Numbered from the stretch's first letter, positions 36,136 to 46,240 are shown. The stretch is DNA of 46,298 bases from Pseudomonas moorei (GCF_008801475.1 NZ_VZPP01000025.1:1-46298); one strand, 5' to 3'. Translations and numbers: made by a program. Notes: generated from the sequence alone by a model not told the origin.

Positions 36136-38850
36136 ATGGCCACTATCCACGTAGACGGCAAAGAGCTCGAAGTCGATGGGGCAGACAACCTGTTACAGGC
36201 ATGTCTGTCGCTAGGCCTCGATATCCCTTATTTCTGCTGGCACCCTGCCTTGGGCAGCGTTGGCGCTTGCCGCCAATGCGCGGTCAAGCAGTACACCGAC
36301 GAGAACGACACCCGTGGTCGCATCGTCATGTCCTGCATGACCCCTGCCACCGACAACACCTGGATCTCCATCGAAGATGAAGAATCCAATGCTTTCCGCG
36401 CCAGTGTTGTCGAATGGCTGATGACCAACCACCCTCACGACTGCCCGGTCTGTGAAGAAGGCGGTCATTGCCACTTGCAAGACATGACGGTCATGACCGG
36501 CCACAACGAGCGCCGTTACCGCTTCACCAAGCGTACCCACCAGAACCAGCAACTGGGCCCGTTCATTTCCCACGAAATGAACCGCTGCATCGCTTGCTAT
36601 CGCTGCGTGCGCTACTACAAGGACTACGCTGGCGGCACCGACCTCGGCGTGTTCGGCGCCCACGACAACGTGTACTTCGGTCGCGTTGAAGACGGCACCC
36701 TGGAAAGCGAGTTCTCCGGCAACCTCACCGAGGTCTGCCCGACCGGTGTGTTCACCGACAAGACTCACTCCGAGCGCTACAACCGCAAGTGGGACATGCA
36801 GTTCTCGCCGAGCATCTGCCATGGCTGCTCCAGCGGTTGCAACATCTCCCCGGGCGAGCGCTACGGCGAACTGCGTCGTATCGAAAACCGTTTCAACGGC
36901 TCGGTGAACCAGTACTTCCTGTGCGACCGTGGCCGTTTCGGCTATGGCTACGTCAACCGCGAAGACCGTCCGCGTCAGCCATTGCTGGCCAACGGCACCA
37001 AGCTGGGTCTGGACGAAGCGCTGGATAAAGCCGCCGACCTGCTGCGCGGTCGCAACATCGTCGGTATCGGTTCGCCACGCGCCAGCCTCGAAAGCAACTA
37101 CGCGTTGCGCGAACTGGTGGGTGCCGAGCACTTCTACTCCGGTATCGAAGCCTCCGAACTGGAGCGCATCCGCCTGGTCCTGCAAGTGCTGAAAGACAGC
37201 CCGCTGCCAGTACCGAACATGCGCGACATCGAGGACCACGACGCCGTGTTCGTCCTCGGCGAAGACCTGACCCAGACCGCTGCACGCATGGCCCTGGCCC
37301 TGCGCCAATCGGTCAAGGGCAAGGCCGAAGACATGGCCGAAGCCATGCGCGTACAGCCTTGGCTCGACGCCGCAGTGAAGAACATCGGCCAGCACGCGCT
37401 GAACCCGCTGTTCATCGCCAGCCTGGCTGAGACCAAGCTCGACGACGTGGCGGAAGAGTGCGTTCATGCCGCTCCGGACGACCTGGCTCGCATCGGTTTT
37501 GCCGTGGCTCACGCCCTCGACGCCAGCGCGCCTGCCGTTGAAGGCCTGGACGCCGAAGCCCTCGAACTGGCCAAGCGCATCGCCGACGCCCTGCTCGCCG
37601 CCAAGCGCCCGCTGATCATCGCCGGTACTTCCCTGGGCTCCAAAGCCCTGATCGAAGCCGCCGCGAACATCGCCAAGGCCCTGAAGCTGCGCGAGAAGAA
37701 CGGCTCCATCAGCCTGATCGTGCCAGAGGCCAACAGCCTCGGCCTGGCCATGCTCGGTGGCGAATCGGTCGATGCAGCCCTGCAAGCGGTGATCGACGGC
37801 AAGGCCGACGCCATCGTCGTGCTGGAAAACGACCTGTACACCCGTACCGACAAAGCCAAGGTCGACGCTGCCCTGACCGCCGCGAAAGTGGTGATCGTGG
37901 CTGACCATCAGAAGACCGCCACCAGCGATCGTGCGCACCTGGTCCTGCCAGCCGCCAGCTTCGCTGAAGGCGACGGTACCCTGGTCAGCCAGGAAGGCCG
38001 TGCCCAGCGCTTCTTCCAGGTTTTCGACCCGCAATACATGGACGCCAGCATCCTGGTTCACGAAGGCTGGCGCTGGCTGCATGCCCTGCGTTCGACCCTG
38101 TTGAACCAGCCGATCGACTGGACGCAACTGGACCACGTCACCGCTGCGGTCGCCTCGAGCACCCCGCAACTGGCGGCCATCGTCGACGCTGCACCGTCCG
38201 CCGCGTTCCGCATCAAGGGCCTGAAACTGGCGCGCGAACCGCTGCGTTACTCCGGCCGTACCGCCATGCGCGCCGACATCAGCGTGCACGAGCCACGTAC
38301 TCCGCAGGACAAGGACACCGCGTTCGCCTTCTCGATGGAAGGTTACTCGGGTTCGGTCGAGCCTCGTCAGCAAGTGCCATTCGCCTGGTCTCCGGGCTGG
38401 AACTCGCCGCAAGCCTGGAACAAGTTCCAGGACGAAGTCGGTGGTCACATCCGCGCTGGCGACCCGGGCACCCGCCTGATCGAAAGCACCGGTGACTCGC
38501 TGAACTGGTTCGCCAACGTCCCGCGCACGTTCAACCCGGCCCAGGGCACCTGGCAGGTTGTGCCGTTCTTCCACCTGTTCGGCAGCGAAGAAACCTCTTC
38601 GAAAGCCGCTCCGGTTCAGGAACGCATCCCGGCGGCCTACGTCGCACTGGCCAAGTCCGAAGCCGATCGCCTGGGTGTCAACGATGGCGCAATGCTGAGC
38701 TTCAACGTGGCTGGCCAGACCCTGCGTCTGCCACTGCGCATCAATGAAGAACTGGGCGCCGGCCTGGTGGCATTGCCTGCGGGCATCGCCGGCATTCCGC
38801 CAGCGATCTTTGGCAAATCCGTTGACGGTCTGCAGGAGGCAGCTCAATGA
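36136..38850 (+). CDS. nuoG: NADH-quinone oxidoreductase subunit G
   Basis: A 904-residue iron-sulfur subunit. From the N-terminus: a [2Fe-2S] ferredoxin domain (N1b, with CWHPALGSVGACRQC near residue 35), the His/Cys N5 site (HPHDCPVCEEGGHCHLQD), N4 (RCIACYRCVRYYKDYAGG), then a molybdopterin-oxidoreductase-like body without the cofactor, which starts with the off-path cluster N7 ligands CHGCSSGCN near 230. The C-terminal third is the usual Pseudomonas or E. coli length. The ATG at 36136 has only GAAG as a ribosome binding site. The stop overlaps nuoH. Confidence 0.97.
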   Translation: MATIHVDGKELEVDGADNLLQACLSLGLDIPYFCWHPALGSVGACRQCAVKQYTDENDTRGRIVMSCMTPATDNTWISIEDEESNAFRASVVEWLMTNHPHDCPVCEEGGHCHLQDMTVMTGHNERRYRFTKRTHQNQQLGPFISHEMNRCIACYRCVRYYKDYAGGTDLGVFGAHDNVYFGRVEDGTLESEFSGNLTEVCPTGVFTDKTHSERYNRKWDMQFSPSICHGCSSGCNISPGERYGELRRIENRFNGSVNQYFLCDRGRFGYGYVNREDRPRQPLLANGTKLGLDEALDKAADLLRGRNIVGIGSPRASLESNYALRELVGAEHFYSGIEASELERIRLVLQVLKDSPLPVPNMRDIEDHDAVFVLGEDLTQTAARMALALRQSVKGKAEDMAEAMRVQPWLDAAVKNIGQHALNPLFIASLAETKLDDVAEECVHAAPDDLARIGFAVAHALDASAPAVEGLDAEALELAKRIADALLAAKRPLIIAGTSLGSKALIEAAANIAKALKLREKNGSISLIVPEANSLGLAMLGGESVDAALQAVIDGKADAIVVLENDLYTRTDKAKVDAALTAAKVVIVADHQKTATSDRAHLVLPAASFAEGDGTLVSQEGRAQRFFQVFDPQYMDASILVHEGWRWLHALRSTLLNQPIDWTQLDHVTAAVASSTPQLAAIVDAAPSAAFRIKGLKLAREPLRYSGRTAMRADISVHEPRTPQDKDTAFAFSMEGYSGSVEPRQQVPFAWSPGWNSPQAWNKFQDEVGGHIRAGDPGTRLIESTGDSLNWFANVPRTFNPAQGTWQVVPFFHLFGSEETSSKAAPVQERIPAAYVALAKSEADRLGVNDGAMLSFNVAGQTLRLPLRINEELGAGLVALPAGIAGIPPAIFGKSVDGLQEAAQ

Positions 38851-39854
38851 CCTTGTTCACTCCTGAAGTGATCGACATCATCATCGCGGTCCTCAAGGCC
38901 GTCGTGATTCTGCTGGCCGTGGTGGTCTGCGGCGCGCTGCTGAGCTGGGTCGAGCGTCGTTTGCTCGCCCTCTGGCAGGATCGTTACGGTCCGAACCGCG
39001 TGGGTCCGTTCGGCGCGTTCCAGATCGCCGCCGACATGATCAAGATGTTCTTCAAGGAAGACTGGACGCCACCGTTCGCCGACAAGATGATCTTCACCCT
39101 GGCACCGGTCGTGGCCATGAGCGCCCTGCTGATTGCCTTCGCGATCATCCCGATCACCCCGACCTGGGGCGTGGCGGACCTGAACATCGGCATCCTGTTC
39201 TTCTTCGCCATGGCCGGTCTGTCGGTCTACGCGGTGCTGTTCGCCGGCTGGTCGAGCAACAACAAGTTCGCCCTGCTGGGCAGCTTGCGGGCTTCGGCGC
39301 AAACCGTGTCGTACGAAGTGTTCATGGGCCTGTCGCTGATGGGCATCGTGATCCAGGTCGGCTCGTTCAACATGCGCGACATCGTTGATTACCAGGCCCA
39401 GCACCTGTGGTTCATCATTCCGCAGATCTTCGGTTTCCTGACCTTCTTCATCGCTGGCGTGGCCGTGACTCACCGTCACCCGTTCGACCAGCCGGAAGCG
39501 GAACAGGAACTGGCCGACGGTTACCACATTGAATACGCCGGCATGAAATGGGGCATGTTCTTCGTCGGCGAGTACATCGGCATCGTGTTGATCTCGGCGC
39601 TGCTGGTGACCTTGTTCTTCGGTGGCTGGTACGGTCCGTTCGATATCCTGCCGCAGATCCCGTTCATTTGGTTCGCACTGAAAACCGCGTTCTTCATCAT
39701 GATCTTCATCCTGCTGCGTGCTTCGATTCCGCGCCCACGGTATGACCAAGTGATGGATTTCAGCTGGAAGTTCTGCCTGCCGCTGACCCTCGTCAACATG
39801 CTGGTGACCGCTGCGATCGTGTTGCTCAACACGCCCGCCGTCGCGGCTCAGTGA
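38847..39854 (+). CDS. nuoH: NADH-quinone oxidoreductase subunit H
   Basis: A 335-residue membrane subunit with eight helices that forms the entrance to the quinone chamber and links the peripheral to the proton-pumping arm. WVERRLLALWQDRYGPNRVGP near residue 33 is the conserved first loop; RASAQTVSYEVFMGL, HRHPFDQPEAEQELADGYHIEY (acidic loop at the quinone site) and RPRYDQVMDFSWK are all present. The start overlaps the nuoG stop by four bases. Confidence 0.97.
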   Translation: MTLFTPEVIDIIIAVLKAVVILLAVVVCGALLSWVERRLLALWQDRYGPNRVGPFGAFQIAADMIKMFFKEDWTPPFADKMIFTLAPVVAMSALLIAFAIIPITPTWGVADLNIGILFFFAMAGLSVYAVLFAGWSSNNKFALLGSLRASAQTVSYEVFMGLSLMGIVIQVGSFNMRDIVDYQAQHLWFIIPQIFGFLTFFIAGVAVTHRHPFDQPEAEQELADGYHIEYAGMKWGMFFVGEYIGIVLISALLVTLFFGGWYGPFDILPQIPFIWFALKTAFFIMIFILLRASIPRPRYDQVMDFSWKFCLPLTLVNMLVTAAIVLLNTPAVAAQ

Positions 39855-39866
39855 GGATAGAGAATC

Positions 39867-40412
39867 ATGAAGTACATATTTGACATCGTGCATGGCCTCT
39901 ACACCCAGCTTCGCAGCCTGGTGATGATTTTCGGCCACGCCTTCCGCAAGCGCGACACCCTGCAGTACCCGGAAGAACCGGTCTACCTGCCGCCGCGCTA
40001 CCGTGGGCGTATCGTCCTGACCCGCGACCCCGACGGCGAAGAGCGTTGTGTAGCCTGCAACCTGTGCGCCGTGGCTTGCCCGGTCGGTTGCATCTCGCTG
40101 CAGAAAGCTGAAACCGAAGACGGTCGCTGGTACCCGGACTTCTTCCGCATCAACTTCTCGCGCTGCATTTTCTGCGGCCTCTGCGAGGAAGCCTGCCCGA
40201 CCACCGCGATCCAGCTCACGCCGGATTTCGAAATGGCCGAGTTCAAACGTCAGGACCTGGTTTACGAGAAAGAAGATCTGCTGATCTCCGGCCCCGGCAA
40301 AAACCCTGATTACAACTTCTATCGTGTTGCAGGTATGGCGATTGCCGGTAAGCCGAAAGGCTCCGCGCAGAATGAAGCCGAACCGATCAACGTGAAGAGC
40401 TTGCTGCCTTAA
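39867..40412 (+). CDS. nuoI: NADH-quinone oxidoreductase subunit I
   Basis: A 181-residue ferredoxin-like subunit with two [4Fe-4S] clusters (N6a and N6b) linking NuoG to NuoB. The two motifs are CVACNLCAVACPVGC (about residues 60-74) and CIFCGLCEEACPTTA (about 99-113). The N-terminal amphipathic helix contacts the membrane subunit H. GAGGATAG stands at the right distance before the ATG, 12 bases after nuoH. Confidence 0.97.
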   Translation: MKYIFDIVHGLYTQLRSLVMIFGHAFRKRDTLQYPEEPVYLPPRYRGRIVLTRDPDGEERCVACNLCAVACPVGCISLQKAETEDGRWYPDFFRINFSRCIFCGLCEEACPTTAIQLTPDFEMAEFKRQDLVYEKEDLLISGPGKNPDYNFYRVAGMAIAGKPKGSAQNEAEPINVKSLLP

Positions 40413-40421
40413 GGAAGAAAG

Positions 40422-40925
40422 ATGGAATTCGCTTTCTATTTCGCATCGGGTATCGCTGTGGTGTCCACGCTTCGCGTGATCACCAACACCAACCCCGTGC
40501 ACGCCCTGCTCTACCTGATCATTTCGCTGATCGCCGTGGCCATGACGTTCTTCGCCCTCGGCGCGCCGTTTGCCGGTGTGCTGGAAGTGATCGCCTACGC
40601 TGGCGCCATCATGGTGCTGTTCGTGTTCGTGGTGATGATGCTGAACCTGGGCCCGGCCTCGGTTCAGCAAGAGCGCGTCTGGCTCAAGCCCGGCATATGG
40701 GGCGGCCCTGTCGCCCTCGCCGCCTTGCTGCTGGTGGAACTGCTGTATGTGCTGTTCTCCCACCAGAGCGGTCAGGCCGTCGGCCACACCACCGTAGACG
40801 CCAAGGCCGTGGGCATCAGCCTGTTCGGTCCTTACCTGCTGGTGGTTGAACTCGCCTCGATGCTGCTGCTCGCCGCAGCCGTCACGGCGTTCCACTTGGG
40901 CCGCAACGAAGCCAAGGAGCAATGA
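40422..40925 (+). CDS. nuoJ: NADH-quinone oxidoreductase subunit J
   Basis: A 167-residue membrane subunit with five helices. The third helix has VIAYAGAIMVLFVFVVMML, whose pi-bulge is part of the coupling between quinone site and pumps. The C-terminus NEAKEQ follows the last helix. AAGGAAGAAAG precedes the ATG. The stop overlaps the first of two possible nuoK starts. Confidence 0.95.
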   Translation: MEFAFYFASGIAVVSTLRVITNTNPVHALLYLIISLIAVAMTFFALGAPFAGVLEVIAYAGAIMVLFVFVVMMLNLGPASVQQERVWLKPGIWGGPVALAALLLVELLYVLFSHQSGQAVGHTTVDAKAVGISLFGPYLLVVELASMLLLAAAVTAFHLGRNEAKEQ

Positions 40926-40927
40926 CG

Positions 40928-41236
40928 ATGCCTGCTATCCCCATGGAGCATGGTCTGGCGGTCGCCGGCATCCTGTTCTGCCTCGGTCTGGTTGGCCTGA
41001 TGGTCCGCCGCAACATCCTTTTCGTGCTGATGAGCCTGGAGGTCATGATGAATGCCTCCGCGCTGGCGTTCATCGTTGCCGGTAGCCGCTGGGCGCAGCC
41101 GGATGGACAGATCATGTTCATCCTGGTGATCAGCCTGGCAGCCGCCGAGGCCAGTATCGGCCTGGCGATCCTGCTGCAACTGTATCGCCGCTTCCACACG
41201 CTCGATATCGACGCTGCCAGTGAGATGCGCGGATGA
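40928..41236 (+). CDS. nuoK: NADH-quinone oxidoreductase subunit K
   Basis: A 102-residue, three-helix, MrpC-like subunit. The two buried glutamates of the proton path are in LMSLEVMMNA (about residue 36) and AAAEASIGLA (about 71). Two in-frame ATGs exist: 40922, two bases from the GGAG at 40916-40919, and 40928, eight bases from it. I choose 40928 (MPAIPMEHGLAVAG), which also gives the family's usual length. The stop overlaps nuoL. Confidence 0.94.
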   Translation: MPAIPMEHGLAVAGILFCLGLVGLMVRRNILFVLMSLEVMMNASALAFIVAGSRWAQPDGQIMFILVISLAAAEASIGLAILLQLYRRFHTLDIDAASEMRG

Positions 41237-43086
41237 ACATGATCTTTCTGACCTTCGTATTCCCCCTGATCGGGTTTCTCCTGCTGTCGTTCTCCCGCGG
41301 GCGCCTCTCGGAAAACCTCTCGGCACTGATCGGCGTCGGCTCCGTCGGCCTGTCCGCCGTGGTCGCGGCCTACGTGATCTGGCAATTCAACGTCGCGCCG
41401 CCCGAGGGTGGTCACTACACCCTGGTGCTGTGGAAGTGGATGGCGGTCGAAGGCTTCAAGCCTGACTTCGCCCTGTACATCGACGGCCTGTCGATCACCA
41501 TGCTCGGCGTGGTGGTGGGTGTCGGTTTCCTGATCCACCTGTTCGCGTCCTGGTACATGCGCGGTGAAGACGGTTACTCGCGCTTCTTCGCCTACACCAA
41601 CCTGTTTATCGCCAGCATGCTGTTCCTGGTACTGGGCGATAACCTGTTGTTCCTGTACTTCGGTTGGGAAGGCGTGGGCCTGTGCTCGTACCTGTTGATC
41701 GGTTTCTACTACAGCAACCGCAACAACGGTAACGCGGCACTCAAGGCCTTCATCGTGACCCGTATCGGTGACGTGTTCATGGCCATCGGCCTGTTCATCC
41801 TGTTCGCTCAACTGGGCACGCTGAACATCCAGGAACTGCTGGTGCTGGCACCGCAGAAATTCCAGGCCGGCAACCTCTGGATGGTCCTGGCTACCCTGAT
41901 GCTGCTGGGCGGCGCTGTCGGTAAATCCGCGCAACTGCCACTGCAAACCTGGCTGGCGGACGCGATGGCCGGTCCTACTCCGGTTTCGGCACTGATCCAC
42001 GCCGCGACCATGGTGACCGCCGGTGTCTACCTGATCGCCCGTACTCACGGCCTGTTCACCCTGGCGCCGGAAATCCTGCACCTGGTGGGCATCGTCGGTG
42101 GCGTGACCCTGGTTCTTGCAGGTTTCGCCGCACTGGTACAGACCGACATCAAGCGTATCCTCGCCTACTCGACCATGAGCCAGATCGGCTACATGTTCCT
42201 GGCCCTGGGCGTCGGTGCCTGGGATGGCGCGATCTTCCACCTGATGACCCACGCCTTCTTCAAGGCCCTGTTGTTCCTTGCCTCCGGTGCGGTGATCGTT
42301 GCCTGCCACCACGAGCAGAACATCTTCAAGATGGGTGGCCTGTGGAAGAAACTGCCTCTGGCCTACGCCAGCTTCATCGTTGGCGGCGCAGCCCTGGCGG
42401 CCCTGCCACTGGTGACCGCGGGCTTCTACTCCAAGGACGAAATCCTCTGGGAAGCGTTCGCCAGCGGTAACCACGGTCTGCTTTACGCAGGTCTGGTCGG
42501 CGCATTCATGACCTCGCTGTACACCTTCCGCCTGATCTTCATCACGTTCCACGGTGAAGCGAAGACCGAAGCCCACGCCGGTCACGGCATTGCTCACTGG
42601 CTGCCACTGTCGGTGCTGATCGTCCTTTCGACTTTCGTCGGCGCGATGATCGTTCCACCGCTGCACGGCGTGCTGCCGGAAAGCGTCGGCCATGCCGGTG
42701 GCGAAGCCAAGCACAGTCTGGAAATCGCTTCGGGCGCCATCGCCCTGGCCGGTATCCTGCTGGCCGCGCTGCTGTTCCTCGGCAAGCGTCGCTTCGTGAC
42801 CGCCATTGCCAACAGCGGCATCGGCCGTTTCCTGTCGGCCTGGTGGTTCGCTGCCTGGGGCTTCGACTGGATCTACGACAAACTGTTCGTCAAGCCATAC
42901 CTGGCGATCAGCCACATCCTGCGCAAAGACCCGCTCGACCAGACCATCGGTCTGATCCCGCGCATGGCCAAAGGCGGTCACACCGCCCTGAGCCGTACCG
43001 AGACCGGTCAACTGCGTTGGTATGCCGCCTCGATGGCTGCTGGTGCCGTGCTGGTAATTGGCGCCGTCGTGCTGGTAGCGGTCTGA
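41233..43086 (+). CDS. nuoL: NADH-quinone oxidoreductase subunit L
   Basis: A 617-residue antiporter-like proton-pump subunit, the most distal one. Typical segments are the N-terminal FYLGWEGVGLCSYLLIGFYY-like stretch (near residue 140), KAFIVTRIGDV, the pump helix with LPLQTWLADAMAGPTPVSALIHAATMVTAGVYL near 235, and the long lateral helix and final anchor near the C-terminus (FLSAWWFAAWGFDWIYDK). Length and helices are normal. It overlaps the nuoK stop and is followed after 39 bases by nuoM. Confidence 0.97.
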   Translation: MNMIFLTFVFPLIGFLLLSFSRGRLSENLSALIGVGSVGLSAVVAAYVIWQFNVAPPEGGHYTLVLWKWMAVEGFKPDFALYIDGLSITMLGVVVGVGFLIHLFASWYMRGEDGYSRFFAYTNLFIASMLFLVLGDNLLFLYFGWEGVGLCSYLLIGFYYSNRNNGNAALKAFIVTRIGDVFMAIGLFILFAQLGTLNIQELLVLAPQKFQAGNLWMVLATLMLLGGAVGKSAQLPLQTWLADAMAGPTPVSALIHAATMVTAGVYLIARTHGLFTLAPEILHLVGIVGGVTLVLAGFAALVQTDIKRILAYSTMSQIGYMFLALGVGAWDGAIFHLMTHAFFKALLFLASGAVIVACHHEQNIFKMGGLWKKLPLAYASFIVGGAALAALPLVTAGFYSKDEILWEAFASGNHGLLYAGLVGAFMTSLYTFRLIFITFHGEAKTEAHAGHGIAHWLPLSVLIVLSTFVGAMIVPPLHGVLPESVGHAGGEAKHSLEIASGAIALAGILLAALLFLGKRRFVTAIANSGIGRFLSAWWFAAWGFDWIYDKLFVKPYLAISHILRKDPLDQTIGLIPRMAKGGHTALSRTETGQLRWYAASMAAGAVLVIGAVVLVAV

Positions 43087-43125
43087 TATGAACCTTGCGA
43101 ACTTGCGAAAGGAATTGAGCCCGTC

Positions 43126-44658
43126 ATGATTCTGCCTTGGCTAATCCTGATCCCCTTCATCGGCGGCCTGCTGTGCTGGCTGGGTGAGCGCTTCGGCGCC
43201 ACCCTCCCCCGCTGGATTGCGCTGATCACCATGTCCCTGTTGCTTGCGCTCGGCCTCTGGCTGTGGGCCCACGGTGACTATTCATTTGCTCCGGCACCGG
43301 GTGCCGCTCCGACCTGGTCGCTTGAGTTCAAGCACCTGTGGATCGAGCGCTTCGGCATCAACGTGCACCTGGCCCTGGACGGCCTGTCGCTGTTGATGAT
43401 CCTGCTGACCGGTCTGCTGGGTGTCCTCTCGGTACTCTGCTCGTGGAAAGAGATCCAGCGCCACGTTGGCTTCTTCCACCTGAACCTGATGTGGATCCTG
43501 GGCGGTGTCGTCGGCGTGTTCCTGGCCCTCGACCTGTTCATGTTCTTCTTCTTCTGGGAAATGATGCTGGTGCCGATGTACTTCCTCATCGCGCTCTGGG
43601 GTCACAGTTCTTCGGACGGCAAGAAAACCCGGATCTACGCGGCGACCAAGTTCTTCATCTTCACTCAGGCTTCCGGCCTGATCATGCTGGTGGCGATCCT
43701 GGGCCTGGTACTGGTCAACTTCAACAACACCGGCGTGATTACCTTCAACTACGCCGACCTGTTGAAAACCAAGATGTCGATGACCACCGAGTACATCCTG
43801 ATGCTCGGCTTCTTCATCGCCTTCGCGGTCAAGCTGCCAGTCGTACCGTTCCACTCCTGGTTGCCTGACGCTCACGCCCAGGCGCCGACCGCAGGTTCCG
43901 TGGACCTGGCGGGTATCTTGCTGAAAACCGCTGCCTACGGCCTGCTGCGTTTCGCCCTGCCGCTGTTCCCGAATGCGTCGGCCGAGTTCGCACCGATCGC
44001 CATGACCCTGGGTCTGATCGGGATCTTCTACGGTGCGTTCCTGGCGTTCGCGCAAACCGACATCAAGCGACTGATCGCCTTCTCGTCCGTTTCCCACATG
44101 GGCTTCGTACTGATCGGCATCTACTCCGGCAGCCAACTGGCGCTGCAGGGCGCGGTGATGCAGATGCTGGCGCACGGTGTATCGGCCGCGGCACTCTTTA
44201 TCCTCAGCGGTCAGCTGTACGAGCGCACCCACACCCGCGACATGCGTGAAATGGGTGGCCTTTGGTCGAAGATCGCTTACCTGCCGGCCATCAGCCTGTT
44301 CTTCGCCGCCGCCTCCCTGGGCCTGCCGGGTACCGGTAACTTCGTCGGCGAGTTCCTGATCCTGATCGGCACCTTCCCGTTCGCGCCATGGGTCACCGTC
44401 ATTGCGACGTCGGGCCTGGTGTTCGGTTCGGTCTACTCGCTGATCATGATCCACCGTGCCTACTTCGGCCCGGCCAAGTCGGATGCCGTGATGCATGGCA
44501 TGGACGGTCGCGAAATGATCATGGTGGTCGGTCTGGCAGCGCTGCTGATCTACATCGGCGTCTACCCGCAACCGTTCCTCGATACCTCTGCCGCTACGAT
44601 GCATGGCGTGCAGCAGTGGCTCGGCACCGCCTTCACTCAACTCGCTTCGGCCCGGTAA
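43126..44658 (+). CDS. nuoM: NADH-quinone oxidoreductase subunit M
   Basis: A 510-residue antiporter-like subunit with about 14 helices. FFFWEMMLVPMYFLIALWG near residue 145 holds the key glutamate, VKLPVVPFHSWLPDAHAQAP near 240 has the pump lysine, and FVGEFLILIG marks the C-terminal half. AAGGA (43109-43113) is rather far from the ATG at 43126; no better start was seen. nuoN begins eight bases after the stop. Confidence 0.97.
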   Translation: MILPWLILIPFIGGLLCWLGERFGATLPRWIALITMSLLLALGLWLWAHGDYSFAPAPGAAPTWSLEFKHLWIERFGINVHLALDGLSLLMILLTGLLGVLSVLCSWKEIQRHVGFFHLNLMWILGGVVGVFLALDLFMFFFFWEMMLVPMYFLIALWGHSSSDGKKTRIYAATKFFIFTQASGLIMLVAILGLVLVNFNNTGVITFNYADLLKTKMSMTTEYILMLGFFIAFAVKLPVVPFHSWLPDAHAQAPTAGSVDLAGILLKTAAYGLLRFALPLFPNASAEFAPIAMTLGLIGIFYGAFLAFAQTDIKRLIAFSSVSHMGFVLIGIYSGSQLALQGAVMQMLAHGVSAAALFILSGQLYERTHTRDMREMGGLWSKIAYLPAISLFFAAASLGLPGTGNFVGEFLILIGTFPFAPWVTVIATSGLVFGSVYSLIMIHRAYFGPAKSDAVMHGMDGREMIMVVGLAALLIYIGVYPQPFLDTSAATMHGVQQWLGTAFTQLASAR

Positions 44659-44665
44659 GAGCGCT

Positions 44666-46129
44666 ATGGAATTCACGACTCAACACTTTATCGCGCTAGC
44701 GCCGCTGTTGATTACCAGCCTCACCATTGTCGTGGTGATGCTGGCGATCGCCTGGCGCCGCAACCACTCGCAGACCTTCCTGATTTCCGTGGCGGGTCTG
44801 AACCTGGCACTGTTGTCGATCCTGCCAGCCCTGAAAGTCGCGCCCCTGGCCGTGACGCCATTGCTGCAAATCGACACCTTTGCCTGCCTGTACATGGCGC
44901 TGATCCTGGTCGCCACCCTTGCCTGCGTCACCCTCGCCCACGCCTACCTCGGCGATGGCGGTTCGGGATACCCGGGCAACCGTGAAGAACTGTACCTGCT
45001 GATCCTGATGGCCGCTGCCGGTGGCCTGGTCCTGGTCAGCGCTCAGCACCTGGCCGGTTTGTTCGTCGGCCTGGAACTGCTGTCGGTGCCGGTCTACGGT
45101 CTGGTGGCCTACGCCTTCTTCAACAAGCGTTCGCTGGAAGCCGGCATCAAGTACATGGTGCTGTCGGCGGCCGGTTCCGCGTTCCTGTTGTTCGGTATGG
45201 CCCTGCTCTACGCTGACTCCGGCTCCCTGAGCTTCGTTGGCATCGGTCAGGCGCTGGCGGCTACCGGTCTGCCAAGCTCGCTGGCGCAACTGGGCCTGGG
45301 CATGATGCTGATCGGTCTGGCGTTCAAGTTGTCGCTGGTACCGTTCCACCTGTGGACCCCGGACGTTTACGAAGGTGCTCCGGCCCCGGTCGCAGCGTTC
45401 CTGGCGACTGCTTCCAAGGTTGCCGTGTTTGCCGTGATGGTGCGTCTGTTCCAGATCTCGCCAGCAGCAAGCAGCGGCGTGCTGAGCAACGTACTGACCA
45501 TCATCGCCATCGCGTCGATCCTGTTCGGTAACCTGCTGGCCCTGACCCAGAGCAACCTCAAGCGTCTGCTGGGTTACTCGTCCATCGCCCACTTCGGTTA
45601 CCTGCTGATTGCCCTGGTGGCAAGCAAGGGCATGGCCGTGGAAGCCATTGGCGTGTACCTGGTCACCTACGTGATCACCAGCCTTGGCGCCTTCGGCGTG
45701 ATCACCCTGATGTCCTCGCCGTACAACGGTCGTGACGCGGATGCCCTGTACGAATACCGCGGCCTCTTCTGGCGCCGTCCGTACCTGACCGCCGTACTGA
45801 CCGTGATGATGCTGTCCCTGGCCGGTATCCCGCTGACCGCAGGCTTCATCGGCAAGTTCTACATCATCGCCACCGGCGTCGAATCCCGGCAGTGGTGGCT
45901 GGTCGGCTCGCTGGTACTGGGCAGCGCCATCGGCGTGTTCTACTACCTGCGTGTGATGGTCACCCTGTACCTGATCGAACCGAACCTGCGTCGCCACGAT
46001 GCGCAACTGCACTGGGAACAACGTGCAGGCGGCGTGATGCTGCTGGCCATCGCGGTACTGGCGTTCTTCCTCGGCCTGTACCCACAACCGCTGCTGAGCC
46101 TGGTTCAGCAATCGGGCCTGGCGGGCTGA
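44666..46129 (+). CDS. nuoN: NADH-quinone oxidoreductase subunit N
   Basis: A 487-residue antiporter-like subunit, third of the pump trio. FVGLELLSVPVYGLVAY (key glutamate, near residue 130), AFKLSLVPFHLWTPDVYEGAP (near 220) and LTAGFIGKFYI are diagnostic. The ATG at 44666 (MEFTTQHFIALAPLLI) follows TAAGAG in the nuoM stop region; an upstream in-frame start inside nuoM has no similarity. Last gene of the operon, followed by a strong terminator. Confidence 0.97.
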   Translation: MEFTTQHFIALAPLLITSLTIVVVMLAIAWRRNHSQTFLISVAGLNLALLSILPALKVAPLAVTPLLQIDTFACLYMALILVATLACVTLAHAYLGDGGSGYPGNREELYLLILMAAAGGLVLVSAQHLAGLFVGLELLSVPVYGLVAYAFFNKRSLEAGIKYMVLSAAGSAFLLFGMALLYADSGSLSFVGIGQALAATGLPSSLAQLGLGMMLIGLAFKLSLVPFHLWTPDVYEGAPAPVAAFLATASKVAVFAVMVRLFQISPAASSGVLSNVLTIIAIASILFGNLLALTQSNLKRLLGYSSIAHFGYLLIALVASKGMAVEAIGVYLVTYVITSLGAFGVITLMSSPYNGRDADALYEYRGLFWRRPYLTAVLTVMMLSLAGIPLTAGFIGKFYIIATGVESRQWWLVGSLVLGSAIGVFYYLRVMVTLYLIEPNLRRHDAQLHWEQRAGGVMLLAIAVLAFFLGLYPQPLLSLVQQSGLAG

Positions 46130-46207
46130 TCGCTTAAGCGTTATCGGTAGCAAACAGAAACGGCACCTTCGCAGACTGTGTGAAAACACACTGAAGGCCA
46201 GCCCAAC

Positions 46208-46240
46208 AAACGCCCCGACTTGTTCGGGGCGTTTGTTTTT
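46208..46240. terminator. nuo operon terminator, bidirectional shape
   Basis: AAACGCCCCGA (46208-46218) pairs with TCGGGGCGTTT (46224-46234) over CTTGT, followed by GTTTTTTGT on the plus strand. The A-rich left side would give T on the minus strand, so it could also serve a convergent gene at the right edge. Confidence 0.93.

Noticed and set aside
40882..43011. Very long open frame on the minus strand opposite nuoJ-nuoL (also others opposite nuoCD, nuoG, idh and nuoN)
   Set aside because: Composition is rich in His, Gln, Asp, Gly and Arg with no recognisable domain, and the frame is exactly what high-GC third-position bias produces opposite real genes.
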